A DNA stretch of 64,000 nt. It comes from Cyclospora cayetanensis (lineage: Eukaryota; Apicomplexa; Conoidasida; Eucoccidiorida; Eimeriidae). Location: contig NW_020312214.1 in assembly GCF_002999335.1 (NCBI RefSeq), positions 1 to 64,000 on the forward strand, written 5' to 3'. The position numbers and the translations under genes are program-made. Below the pieces are notes generated by a model that was not told the origin of the DNA, ran no database searches, and worked only from the letters and a program-made list of their open reading frames with translations. Shown here piece by piece: positions 47,137 to 59,000 of this stretch. Numbering within the stretch: position 1 is the first letter of the stretch; every line of letters starts with the position of its first letter.

Positions 47137-48062
47137 TTTCGTTCACCGGCAGAAGGGCGTGGGGTCTTGGGAGGCGTGGGCAAAACGCGGCCTGCTGCAC
47201 AATAGTCTGCAGACGCAGGGAGAAAGAGCTTGCTACCCGAAGCCCACGGATTATGAAAATGGTCGATTTTCCACACAAAAACCCGCAAGAGCCAAACACC
47301 CAGAAGCCAAAGCTGGCGAATAAGCAAGTTCCTGCAGCGGGTACCCGCCACCCCGAGTACCCCAACGCTGCATGCCAGCCCACAGCCCCCATGGAAGCCC
47401 CATGCAGGATTCACTGGGCAATGCCCCAAAGAAAATCCTATCCGTCCCACCATTTGCATACAAATAGAGCAGGGAAAGAGTATTGAGGTGCGAGGCTGCA
47501 TGATTGTTCTGCACTTGGTGACGGATCGCCAGAGTGGCTGTGGATATTTATTGTGATATTGTAGTACTGGTTCGCCTCATACAAATTCACACGGATCACT
47601 GGCTTGTGCCAAGCTGATTCCATTTCATGAGGATCAGCGAATCTGACCTTAGTGCGCTGGAACCCAGTGCGAATGGGCTGTCTCTCCCTTGTGTGCTTCC
47701 GGTGCATTTCCCAGCGCATCTTTGCGAATATCTACCCTTGGCAGAGGCTCCTCATGTCTGAGCTCCTGGAGCAGTGCAGCTTTAGCGAGGTGACCAAGAC
47801 TAGAGTGACGTAGTCACCGGAATAACTGCCCCCGGTGTGGGTGTGTTTACGAATGGTGGACCTTTCCTAGGATATTAATTCATTCTTTCTGGCATACAAG
47901 TGCACAACGAAGAGATACTCTTCGTGACCCCTAAACGTGTGCTTCATTGGAAGTATACCTACGTGTTTGAGTTACTGAAGTGGCTTCTATTGCTTTGCCC
48001 GCCTACCTCTCCCCCTGTTCGGCCATCGCGTCAGTAATATGCTACGATAAACTCGAGCAAGG
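47137..48062. promoter_or_regulatory. Divergent intergenic region, eL34 / SFT2
   Basis: Both flanking genes read outward from this 926-bp segment, so it should contain both promoters and 5' UTRs. Overlapping frames of 70-120 codons occur in several phases at 47100-47500 but show no family signal. One GCATGC core occurs near 47371; it does not fit the YGCATGCR consensus reported for Toxoplasma ribosomal protein genes. Confidence 0.5.
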
Positions 48063-48920
48063 ATGGCATCATTCCTCCCTATTTCCCGTCCCTTTCTTCC
48101 TGACGAGAAGTTACAGCGGCCTGGCTCAGAACAACTTCAACCTTCGGGGGGCCCTATCCGGGAAAACGGCCGAACAAACGCTCGCAGCGCAGGATCATGG
48201 TTTTCCTCTGTACCGGCGTTTGCTGATGACATCGACATTGATGACGACGACGACTCGGACACCTGGTGTTGTTGCGAACCGCTTAACAATACTGAGAGGA
48301 TACTGGGATGGCTTACTTGTTTCCTAGGCGGGCTCGTCCTCTCAGCCGTGTCAATGGGTAAGCAGGTATCTGATTCATGTCGCCCATCGTGGTTTTCTTC
48401 TCGCTGAATGTGTTTGTCCATTTGAGGGTATGGCGTATGTTGACGTGCTGCTTGCGACTTCATTTGTAATCGTTAGAGCTGCATACCGTCACTTAAAAGT
48501 CAATAATGGTGTCCAATCTTTGCTGTACAGGAGCGGGCAGGTCTTGTTAGAGATGCAGGATAACCTTTCCCAATGGGTTTTGCTGCAGGTTCCTTCAATG
48601 ACATGCTGTTAGGCAAGAACAACAAGTTTGCGGTCACGTACACAGTTGGAAACGTTATTGGACTGGCTGGGACTACTTTCCTTGTCGGACCCATACAGCA
48701 GATTAGGAATATGACAGACAAATCGCGTCTCATAACGAGTTGTACCTTCATCGGCAGCTTAATCGCCACCCTATTGTCCAGCGTTTACATCAAGGTTGGA
48801 TTCGTCATCGTATTCTTTGTATGCATTCAGTGGCTTGCGTATATGTGGTATTCCTTAAGCTATATTCCATACGGCCAGCGGACAGTCTTGTGGGTCTTCC
48901 GCAGATTGACCTTACATTAA
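48063..48920 (+). CDS. SFT2/GOT1-family Golgi membrane traffic protein
   Basis: Small four-helix membrane protein acting in vesicle fusion or retrograde traffic with the Golgi (yeast Sft2/Got1 family). Two exons, 48063-48357 and 48589-48920, join in phase (G|GT) to give 208 residues. The first 65 or so residues are polar, with an acidic run (DDIDIDDDDDSD), as SFT2 proteins carry acidic cytosolic N-termini. After CCCEPLNNTERILGWLTCFL the helices follow: LGGLVLSAVSMG; VTYTVGNVIGLAGTTFLVGP; LITSCTFIGSLIATLLSSVY; and VGFVIVFFVCIQWLAYMWYS, ending SYIPYGQR. The FAVTYTVGN and YIPYG(Q/A)R motifs are family hallmarks. The ATG was chosen as the first in the open frame; an upstream exon cannot be excluded. 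Confidence 0.92.
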
Positions 48921-49883
48921 AAAGCACAACAAATGCATGGTTTCCAACTCACCAGAATGAAGGATGATATATAAGACGAATTACAGGGTCTAAGGCCAAC
49001 AGCAGTGCAAAATACATGCCGCGTTTGCAAATGTGTTTTCCTGTTCAGTGGAGAGCACGAAAGGTAGGTTGCAGCGAGCCGAATATGTAGCAGTTGCAAG
49101 ACCCAAAATATGCTGCATGCGCATAGTGAGTGCAAAGGGTTTTGCATTAAGCATGAGCACATGTAATTTTTTTCACAATCCTCATGCCCCTAGCGCCCCG
49201 TTGGGGCCTTTTAGAGGCGGCACTGCCGTCAGGCCCACCGGCGTGCCCCCCTCTCCCCCCGGCCACCCCCCCGAAGTTGTTTCTTCGTTTGTGCATACAA
49301 TGTATCTGAGCAGCTTTGCTTCAACGCCATAGCGTTTATTAAGGCAAAACAATAAATTAAAAGTCTGTCGAATTCACCCCCACCGAGATGCAGCGTATCC
49401 TAGTGTGAGTTTTAATCGCCGCGAAGTTTGGCAAAACTGGTAGACGCCAGTAGCTTGGAATGAAAGCGCATGCTCAAGCGTCTGCCTTGCTCAGGGCCCC
49501 AATGTTATACTGAAACTGAGTAGACACCATAGAAATGTGCAAGGAGTGCTTGCACATATGTATATGTTTCTTAGAGGCCTCTTCGCCGAATTAGTCGCCA
49601 ATGGACGCACTTGCCAACTCTATGTACAATTGTAATCCTCTTGAATAAAGATATTCCAGATTTTTTTAGTGCCGCCAGTCGTAGTGACAGATCAAAAGTC
49701 TCGATTTTGGAACCTGCGAGTTTTGGTACTGGACCGATCTGCTGCACTGCTGACAGCCTGACCGCTACAATGGCATTTAAATATGGCCTGGCATGCATAA
49801 GAACCTCTACCGTGGCCAGAATTCGTGGGCAGCTTGGCTGCTGCACACCAGTGGACGTGCGTGGTGAACTTCCATTGGGGCCA
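48921..49883. other. Convergent 3' flanks, no gene seen
   Basis: Between the SFT2 and ApiAP2 stop codons. Contains C-rich runs near 49240-49275. No coding signal seen. Confidence 0.5.
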
Positions 49884-52800
49884 TCAAACACTAGTTGCCC
49901 TCGACAAGGGCTGCTGAACCGGAGGTTTCCCAACAGGAGCACCTGCAGCGTGAAGTGGCCGGGAGGTCATCGCTAAGCTTGGTTGCTGCTGCTGCGTGGG
50001 AGCGCCAAGTGAGCCTACGAAGACGTTGGATCTAAAACACGCTATGCGTTTGCTCAGAGGCTCGTTGTCATCTAAGCCGGCTTCCCAAGGCGCTGAAGGA
50101 GGTTCCCGGCCAGGCCCCTCAGCGTCGTCTAAATCTTCATCATCGGCCAGACCATCTCCATCGGGCATATCTCCATCGTCTGCTCCTGCCTCGCCTCTTT
50201 CCACTCTACGTTTCCACATCACTGCTGCGCCGTACGCGGCCTCAAGACCCCCAAATTTCCTCGTGCTAAAAACCTTCGTAGCCTCGCGCCCTTTTACAGC
50301 CACCTCCCAGCAAGCTCCCTTCACATTGTAGGTGACGCCCCCTACAGTGGGAAACTCTCTAGCCAAAGAGGCTAATGTGCGCTTGCCTGCTTTTTGAGCG
50401 CAAAGGAGTCGGTTGCTGCGCTTTGTACATCCTGCATGGCCATCGTCGTCCAGAGTTTCGGCAGGACCAAACGGAGTACTTGGCGGCACGTTTCCTTCTT
50501 CAGGCAACTCCAAAGTCCCTAACCCTCCACGAGAGGACTGAGGGCCTTGTATAGGTAATAGGCGTTCGCCTACATGTGCCAAAGACGTAGGTGATGCTGC
50601 CTGTTGATGCTGCCCTTCCGGGGGGCGCAGCGGAATCAACGGAGCCCTTGGAACATCCCTGGAATTCCCATGCACCAGATCACTCAGAGAAGGAACTCTG
50701 GCAGGCGCTGCAGTAGCACTCTCCAGCAATGAATTCACCAATGCCATTGCCGATGTTGAGCCGTCAACTAGCCCCAAATACGCAGATCCTGTGGAGGTGC
50801 GGGGACCCAGAGCAGAAGATGCTCCAATTTGGGGCTGTGTTGTTGCGCAAGATTGTTGCAGTAACTGCTGCTGCAATTGTTGAAGTTGCTGGAGTTGCTC
50901 TTCTAGCTGTTGCTGCAGCCGATGCTGTAGCAAGTTCTGTTGCTTAGAGGAAGTCCCGCTGGCGTGCACAGACAGCATAGACGCTTGTGAAGCACCTGCC
51001 AAGTGTTTTTCCACTGTAGAGTTTCGTACAGCAGCTCCTGCAGTGGTAACTGATGAAGGAACCCCAGCACCTGTTGGCCGCTGCGAGGCGCCTCGTGGAG
51101 AGTTCCTCGCAGTTTGAGTCCCAGCAGCTAACCCTTTTGTCTGCTGAGGACTCAGGCTACGAAGGTTATTCGAGCCCGCTACCGATGCAGCGCCATTGTA
51201 CTCCCTCTGAATCGCCGGCCCCTCGGTTGCTGCAGCAAGAGCGTCAAGCTTTGTGTTGACTGTTTGGTGCTGAAGGATGGCCGTTGGCGTTTGGATGCTT
51301 CTACCGCCAAAAGCCTCTGCAATTGCAGTTGCTGGGTCTCTCATAAAGAGCAAATCTGAGTAAATCAAATCACAGAACAGCTTTACTATAGATGGGAAGA
51401 ACATGACGTTTGTGTACTGAAGCGATGTGCGCGAAACAGAAGCAGCATGGCCATTACATCCGTTAACAGTGGGAAATACGCAGAACCCAGCAACTTGAGC
51501 TGTAGTGTATAATCGGTACCCGGCAGCCTCGTCGGCGATGGTGGCACCTCTCGGCTGGCTGGAGGTGAAGGTGGTGCTGGCTGCACAGGCTGTGCTGCTG
51601 TACGATGGGTCTCTGCTGGCACAGGGTTCACTGTCTTTGAAGTTGACATTCCCATTAACGTCTGCCGCGCTTGAACAGCCAGGCGTCGAGCCTTCTCGAA
51701 ACCATGTTGCTTGATGTTAAAGCAACTCTGCCGGGGCTGGCCTGAGGAAGAAAGCATGAACCTATGAATCCGACCAGACCTTACTCCTGTCTTGCGGAGC
51801 TCACAACGGCGCGTGTCATACGGCGGTGCTGAGAGAGCCTGCACGCGGTAGTGTATACCACTACTGGACAAACGTCTCTGGTACACGCCAGTTTTGACAC
51901 ATAAGTGAAGTTAGAAGCCCAACCGAGACTCACCATTGGCATCATTCCACTGGGCGACCCAGCATGTATGCTTCTTTCCAATGAAAACGCCCTTGATCTT
52001 GGGCAGCTCTGCAGCGCGGACGGCGTACTGCTGCCGCATTGGGCAATCGCTTGGGCTGCTATTTCCCGTCTTTCCATTGGCAGTTGCACCGAAAGCATCA
52101 GATCCCCACGCGTTGCGCCGTGCACCGATCGACGAACTCGTGGGCGACTGGCCCCGCCGTGATGAGCCGGCGGGTGTTGCCATGCCTGGAGGAACGGAGG
52201 CTCCCCCACCACCAAGTGCCTGAGACTCCACTGCAATAATACCACACACGTACACACACACACACATACAAGCACCCCAATTCTTCCTAGTGCAAATGCA
52301 GCTTGAAACATCGGGCATGTCAACGCTTTTTGAAGCACTTGTCTGTGAAATGTACTCCAATGGCCCGAAACGTTTCCTCAGGCCACAGCATCTCCAATGT
52401 TTGACTATTCCTCCTTTATTTGCCCCTCTACGCCTCTCAGCCATGAGATGCCCGTTTGTTCCTCCCACCGGCTGGCCATTCCGACACCCCGCCGCCTATC
52501 CCCCTAGAAGCTAGCAGAGACGTTTCACGTTTGTTCCATGATGCATGCACCCGCCCGACTTTGCATAAGGACCAGCCAAGCAAGCGTACCGTCGCTATCG
52601 GGGTATGAGACCATCTCTTCGCGCTCATTCAGACGCACGCCCGCAGCGGCCCCAGGTCTGGATGCAGCTTTGCCCAAAGTTGCGGCTGGGGACAGCTGCT
52701 GGAAGGTAGCCTGTTGCAAGGAACCATTCAATTCACCCCCTGAACAGTGGGACTGCGGCCGGGCTGACAGCACAGTTGAGCCACAGGCGTTGACAGAACC

Positions 52801-55800
52801 TGTGAGACCCCCATTCCCCGCAGTAAGTTGTCCGTCAGCAGGGTCTCGACCTCCCCGCAGTGCTTGCCGGGGAGGACACAGAGAGTTCCCCGAATCGCTG
52901 CTAGACGGTATGGCACCGCTGCTAAGTTCCCACAGCTGCCGTGGAACTGCTCCCCTTTCTGCTCCGTTCCACGATTTGCCAACAGCACCTCCTTCAGGGT
53001 GCTCGATTAAGCGTTGCACACGTGCCACGCTTGATTTCAGGCTCCGCCGGCGCCGACAAGCAAGCCGTATGCAGTCAAGATCACTGAGAACTTCCATGAG
53101 CTGATCGCGCGACCATTCTCTCGCATCAAACGGGGACAAAGACTGGAGAACGACGCGATAACTTCGTAGTTCTGAGCAATCCAAGGAAGTAGCCGAAATC
53201 GCTGTTTTAAAATGGAATCCAAAATTGTCGTCTCGCGCAGCCCAAGATGGCGCCAACGAACGCAATATCCGTAATATCCGCAGCACCGCAGATTTCTGCG
53301 CAACCAACTCAGTCCCCGAGGCGCAGAGAAGAACAGTAGGATCAAGCAAGGGCAGTGGGGGCGCCCACGCAGCGCCAGAGCGTCCAGAACTTAAACCTGC
53401 AGTAGTCAAAGCGGATGAAACGGCACTAAGAGACCCCTCCCCATGTACAAGTGGGAGACCCTCTTTGCGCCCCCCGCCAGGACTCTGAGGGGGCAAGACT
53501 GGACCCCCGTCCTCCCCACGGGGCACCCGATCAGAGTCAAGAGCTCCCTTTGGGGCCGCTAAACATGCAAGTGCACCTGGATCCTCCGTCCAAAGAAATG
53601 CGTTGCGTGTCAAAAATCTGTCCGGGTCCTGCCGCAGCATCAGAAGCTCTTGGACGAGCAAATGACGAGCCGAAGATGGCATTGTCGTTGGCATGCGGTA
53701 AGAGCCTACACACTCTCTGAAGATGTGAGAATATGGAAGGAGCTCCGCAAAGCGATCCGCGCACATCATCACAACACTATGGTGCCTGAATAGTAGGTGT
53801 AGAACGTCCCCCGTTTCAAAGCTGCGGCTAGGAGAAAGCCCATCTTCCTTTTTCATAGTGTGGCGAGGACCTTCCAGAGTTCCTGGTCCAGGTGGGGCAC
53901 TGGCCAAAGGTCCACCAGCTGAATCCGCGTCAATTACAATGCCTGATGGGTTAGGTGAGAGTCTAGGGTCCCGTTCTTCCCTGCCGATAGAAACAATGCC
54001 AATAGCCTTGCCTCCCGCCGAAGCAGAGCCATCAGGTGAAGCGCGTATACCCTCTTGGGCAGGATCTGGCTCCCCAACAGTAGAAACTGGCGAGCGGCAT
54101 GATCGATATACTGCTGGGGAAAATGAACGTGGAGAGCTTCTATCCTTTCCACATTGTAGTGGAGCCGTTTCTGAGCAGCACAAAGCGCCTACGTGAGGGT
54201 CCCTTTTAATTTGCTCAAGATCTGTGCCGCCGCAGGGGCCTGAACATCCCCCAAGATACCATAGAGCAATAAGGGGCAATCTGCAGCCGCTAACATTAGG
54301 GCAATCACAGGCACAGACGCGGCCAAGGGTTCCAAATACCTGATGTCGTCGCAGGCTGGATCAGCTCTCCTGTGCTATCTCTTCCAGTTTCCATCTTCCC
54401 GGCCGATTTCGCATTCTTCGTCATGACAGACAACGATGCATTGTTGGCCTGCTTGCTGTTCAACAACGGCGAGGCCCCGACGCAGCAACCACAGGACTCA
54501 GGGCTAGAAGCCGCTGCACAGCAGCAGGTCGCAGAATGAAGGTCCTCAAGCAGCGCAAGTAGCGTCATCTGTACTTCCGCGAACACGCCCCCCGCGTCCA
54601 ACGGCGGCTGCAGCATCGCAACTCCCAAACACAAGCTTCAGGATCTTACACAAGGCACCTCTAGGAAGGCGACAGCACATACAGAAGTAATCAGCAACAA
54701 GAAATTGAACACGAGCTCTCCAGGGGCAAACCTCCCTTAGCCCGTAGAAGCCTCTGAGACCCAAAAGTTGCGTACCCGCAAAGCGCTGTGACTTGCCGCA
54801 TGACCATTCGCGTGCTTTTCTAAAAAGGAGACGCAGCTGCGCGTAGGTTCGATGACATCCTCAAGCAGCTCAAACGAGTTAGTGGAGGCGTGAGGCAGGG
54901 CGAAGGTCGCTCCACAAACGAACGATCCAGCACTTTCCGTGGTGTCCTTGTTGGCGTCCGAAATCTCAAGCGGAAGAACAACATCTGTAAGGTGGAGGCT
55001 GCTGTCACAGCTTCCTTCCGCGCAGTTCGATGGGCTCGCTGGGGAGCCCAGTAGGCAAGGGTCACAAGCAGGAAGATATCGCACCTCTCCAACTCCGCCC
55101 TGAACATGTTCCAAAAAAAACACAGAAGTTGTGGGTACACTGCACTCTGCCAGTAGCTGGTAGAAGCCATAAAGGGCCACATAGGAACTACACGGAAGAC
55201 AGCGAAACCTTTGCAATATACATCAACAGCATAGTACCTCTTCAAGCTTTGTCAGCTCCAAGGACAATGCCTGGCGCAGAGACCTGCCCGCTTCGTAGCT
55301 ATCATCCTGCTCGCTGGTGCTTCGCGAATCCTTTGTTACGTCATTGTTGCCTAACTGTGTGCGGATAGGTGAGGCATAATCTGGAGGGGTATTCACGAAC
55401 AAGGGAGCCGCATTATGTGAGCCATCAATTTCTCTTATGTCATGGGGAAGTCCCCCACATGTAGATTCCAAGCGCAGGCCAGCCGTTAGTCTGCGAGTGA
55501 CCTGGCGCCCCTTTTTGCAAGCTGCTGATCTTCGAGTGATCTGTGGGTCCTTCGTTTCTCCCTGAAAGGCGATTACCTCATGACTCAGCTCGGCCAGTCT
55601 TGCGCTGAGCTCTGGAGGAAGAACGCATTCATCTTCCGTCCAACGACTACCCCCTCTAGCCCAAGAAGGGGCGGCTGCCAGCAGAGCCTCCGAGCCTGAC
55701 TCTCTTGATGAGACATTCGACCTGCTCCCATTGTCGTCTGTACTGTCGTTGGAAACGGAACTCCTCAACAAATCCTCTGGAAGTTGCGATGACAGCTCCC

Positions 55801-56038
55801 TTCGCACAGCTACTTCGGAGGCCAATCGTGCCTTGCAGGGGCCTAAAAAGGGAGACGCCGCTCCTTTAACATCCGTTGCAGATGAAGGAAGCTCCGCTAC
55901 ATGAGTGTTAAAGCCAAATATGCAAGAGCGCATTAGTGGGCTCACCTCCACCAAGTCCGGCGCGGGAAGACCATCCCGTGAGCTGCTGCATTTCGGCTCA
56001 ACGCCGGCCGCAGGTGCGGCACGGTAAGATTCGTGCAT
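49884..56038 (-). CDS. ApiAP2 transcription factor with two AP2 domains
   Basis: Sequence-specific DNA-binding regulator of the apicomplexan AP2 family, nuclear. The N-terminal exon starts at ATG 56038 and ends near 55236. Further exons lie at about 55190-54780, 54620-54310, 54270-52540, 52230-51930, 51770-51420 and from about 51365 to the stop at 49884. AP2 domain 1 is split by an intron: LPKIKGVFIGKKHTCWVAQW (near 52000-51930) continues in CFNIKQHGFEKARRLAVQAR (near 51730). AP2 domain 2 is whole: GGVTYNVKGACWEVAVKG, ATKVFSTRKFGGLEAAYGAA (about 50360-50190). A Gln-rich helix (near 50930-50840) and an acidic Asp/Glu patch (near 50170-50110) resemble activation regions. The middle exon holds a Cys-containing helical region (VVMMCADRFAELLPYSHIF) I cannot assign. 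Joining of the first four segments into one gene is by layout, not fully proven. Confidence 0.82.
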
Positions 56039-59000
56039 GGGATCCAAACCCTTCTTTCAGCTTTGTGGCCTACTTTGAGTGTATACTGTGGCGAAGGCAC
56101 AATGGATGACGCCAGAGTTGATAGTGGGCGGTGGTGTAGGTTGTATGTGAAGACGAAGCGTAAGGCTACCACGACGCAAAAACCAAAGATGCCCATCAAT
56201 ATGGCAATATATCAATTGATCTACAGATGCAAAAACCACTCCTCAAATGGAGCGAAAAAAGCATCAATGGCAAGGCGGTGCTCCCCATCAACGACAATAG
56301 CACTTGCACGCCTATTGGCGCTCAATATCTGTATTCACAAGCTAAATTCCCAGGATATATTCTGTGGCTCAAGCAACACCTGCGACCCACACCCCATAGC
56401 TTGTCAAGGAAGTGCTCTGCAGTGTTGTTCAAACAGGCAACGACTAGCGCTTAATAGGCTGGATGTTCTCTTTACTTTTGTCAGCTCAGGCCCTGACACA
56501 GTAAAAGCACTTTCAGCTGCCCCGTGTCACCATTTGAGTTATACTGCGGGCAGCTGATGCATCCCTCCACCGTCCGAGTACAACAAGGAGAGGTATTGCC
56601 AAACAGAATGTCCTCCTAAATTCCGCAGAATCTGAAGAACAGCAGTCACCACGGGTCCAGGAGGAATCAGAAGGCAGACTGATAGAAACGGAGACACTTG
56701 TTTAAAGAGCCAAAAACACGGAGTACAATACACATGCGCACTGTGATGCGCATGCAGGCTGATGATCATGCTTATCCCTGAAGAGTAGATGGTGGGGATG
56801 GAAAAGACCAAACACCGAGGAATGGAGCTCCGATACACGAAATGCGGAAGCCAGATGAATTGTGCAGCTGTAGAGGTCCAAAATAGCCCAGAAGACCCCT
56901 CACATCGAGCTCGTTGACCCTGTGAGGGGAGGGCAGCCACGAGTTGAGAAAGGAAGCCGAGAACGCCAAAAGGAATCCCACATGAAAAGCTCAGCAATTT
57001 GCTCTCATATCATCTCAATGTGACCCGCTAGCGGGTGACGCAGCCTGTGGCTCAAAGGAACTCGTAGGTCTGCCCCAGGCGGGCGAAGCTCCGACGTGTG
57101 GAAACTGCCTCGATGCTCCCCGGTTCCAGGCGACAACAAGCCCTCGGTGTCCTGGCGTTTTAAGCTGGAATTCACTTTAAATAGAACACATGAAACTGGA
57201 ATAATAAATCGTTGTTGGCCATAATAGGGTGCACAATGGCTGTTCATCAAGCTTGGAAGCCGTTCCTGGCCCCTCGGGATGGTGACGGCGCAATAAGCGA
57301 AACCTCGCGAGTTGCTCAGAAATAGCTCCATTACACTCCTATTTACCATACAATTTCGAGTTCTCGAGCGTTAACGATTTCGTATTAGAGAGGGAAAACT
57401 TATAACACCCTGTCGTTGCCCCTCTATAAACTGGGTGACGGCGTGGGGGAGCTGACCGATGCTACTGCTGCACAAGGTGAAGGAACTATTAAAATAATCC
57501 ACACAGATCGTATTTCATGCAGAACCATAGATGAATCTGTGATTTTTTGTTGGCCCGTGACTTTTTCTCCACATTTGTTCCCCATTTACGTCGTGGCTTT
57601 TGCTGAGAAGTTGCGAGAGGGTCTGCTGAAGGTAGTCCTCATTATCTTCCTATCAACTTAGGAGTTTGCATTCTTTGAGATTGAGCCTTTTTTCGTACCC
57701 ATTCTTTGGATATATGCTATCTCCACGTGCTTTAAAGCTAGTTCTTTCACATATGGGCTTCTGGGTGTCTGTAGTGGGGTACGTCACACTTCGCTACTTT
57801 TTACTATGACATTTATAGTTTAAATAGAATCTAGTGAAGGACGGACTACTTCGTCTGTCTTGCATGAACATTGTGAGCAATCGAAGCGAATTACATGTAG
57901 CACCTAGCGCACAAGCACAAGCTGCGTCTTCCTTTGTCGAGCTAACACCGAGGTCATATATAGTTGAGAAATAGTAATGAGGTGGCATATTTGTTTGCCT
58001 TCCCATATATCATACTTCTTGCAGAGTAGCTTGAGCTCGATGAAAGAGCATGATTAGCGTGACAGAATGCGTCGAGCCCGCCAGTCTTCATCCTCAGAAT
58101 ACTATTCTGAAGATATGATGGTCTTGTAAGACGAGATTTCATAGTTCGGCTCATCTCCGCTACATCATAATTTGCCGCACTGCCTATTGAATGGATTTTA
58201 CTTTTGTTGAAATGCAGCCCATTGATTTTGAAGAAACGGGAAGTGAAAGTTAAGTTTATAGTAAACTGTTACCCTTGGACCAGACTCTGTTAAAGAAATA
58301 TCCACGATTACTGGTTATTTGGCTTCAAACTTAAATACTATATACCATTAAGAGGAGTAAGCTGTGCTATACCTACTTTTCGTACTTCGATGCCAATCAG
58401 ACCTCTGGGGGAGGATATGCCACATATCTGCAGTTTCCACTTCATTAGCAATATTCAACACAAATTTAATTAAATGATTGACTATTTGGATCGGCTGTTC
58501 TTTTGCGTATTTGTTGAAGACTTGCGCTAGCTCAACACAATACGGCACAATGTCGTGTGCATTCGTGCTAGCTGCTACGTGTTTTTTCTAACTTGCTGTG
58601 AACGCTCAGAGTTCTTACAGCATCAAACAATGTGCATTCTTGCTGTCACTCTATTCTCTTGTCGGCATCCTGAGCCGCGTGCGTGGGGAAAAGAAAAGGC
58701 TCCTTGTGTTGTACACTTAATGCTTTTTGTCAAGTTTGTAGTAAGTCTGGACATTTGTGTTTCCCCGCCAAGACATTGGTAGAGGGTAACAGTAAGTAGC
58801 ATCGCATGGTTTCGATGCAGCTGTTTGCCCCACAACCATTGGCTGTGGAATGCAATGGGATGTCATGTTTCTTTAGAACAATTGCATGAATTCGTTAGAG
58901 ATAATTACTAGTTCAATGATGGGCTTCTCTTTGTCAGCAATTTAGAAAAGCCCTCCGGCGGTGGAAGTGAACGGTGTCACAAAGCCTGTTGGGGTGGGCG

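Noticed and set aside
49571..49942. 123-codon minus-strand frame past the ApiAP2 stop
   Set aside because: It overlaps the ApiAP2 terminus in another frame and has no recognisable motif.
50840..50950. CAG/CTG repeat as a non-coding microsatellite
   Set aside because: It is in frame within the last ApiAP2 exon and encodes a Gln/Leu-rich helix typical of transcription factors and coccidian proteins.
57005..57349. 114-codon minus-strand frame with a true ATG
   Set aside because: No domain, no membrane or signal features, and no splice partners found; chance length is plausible.
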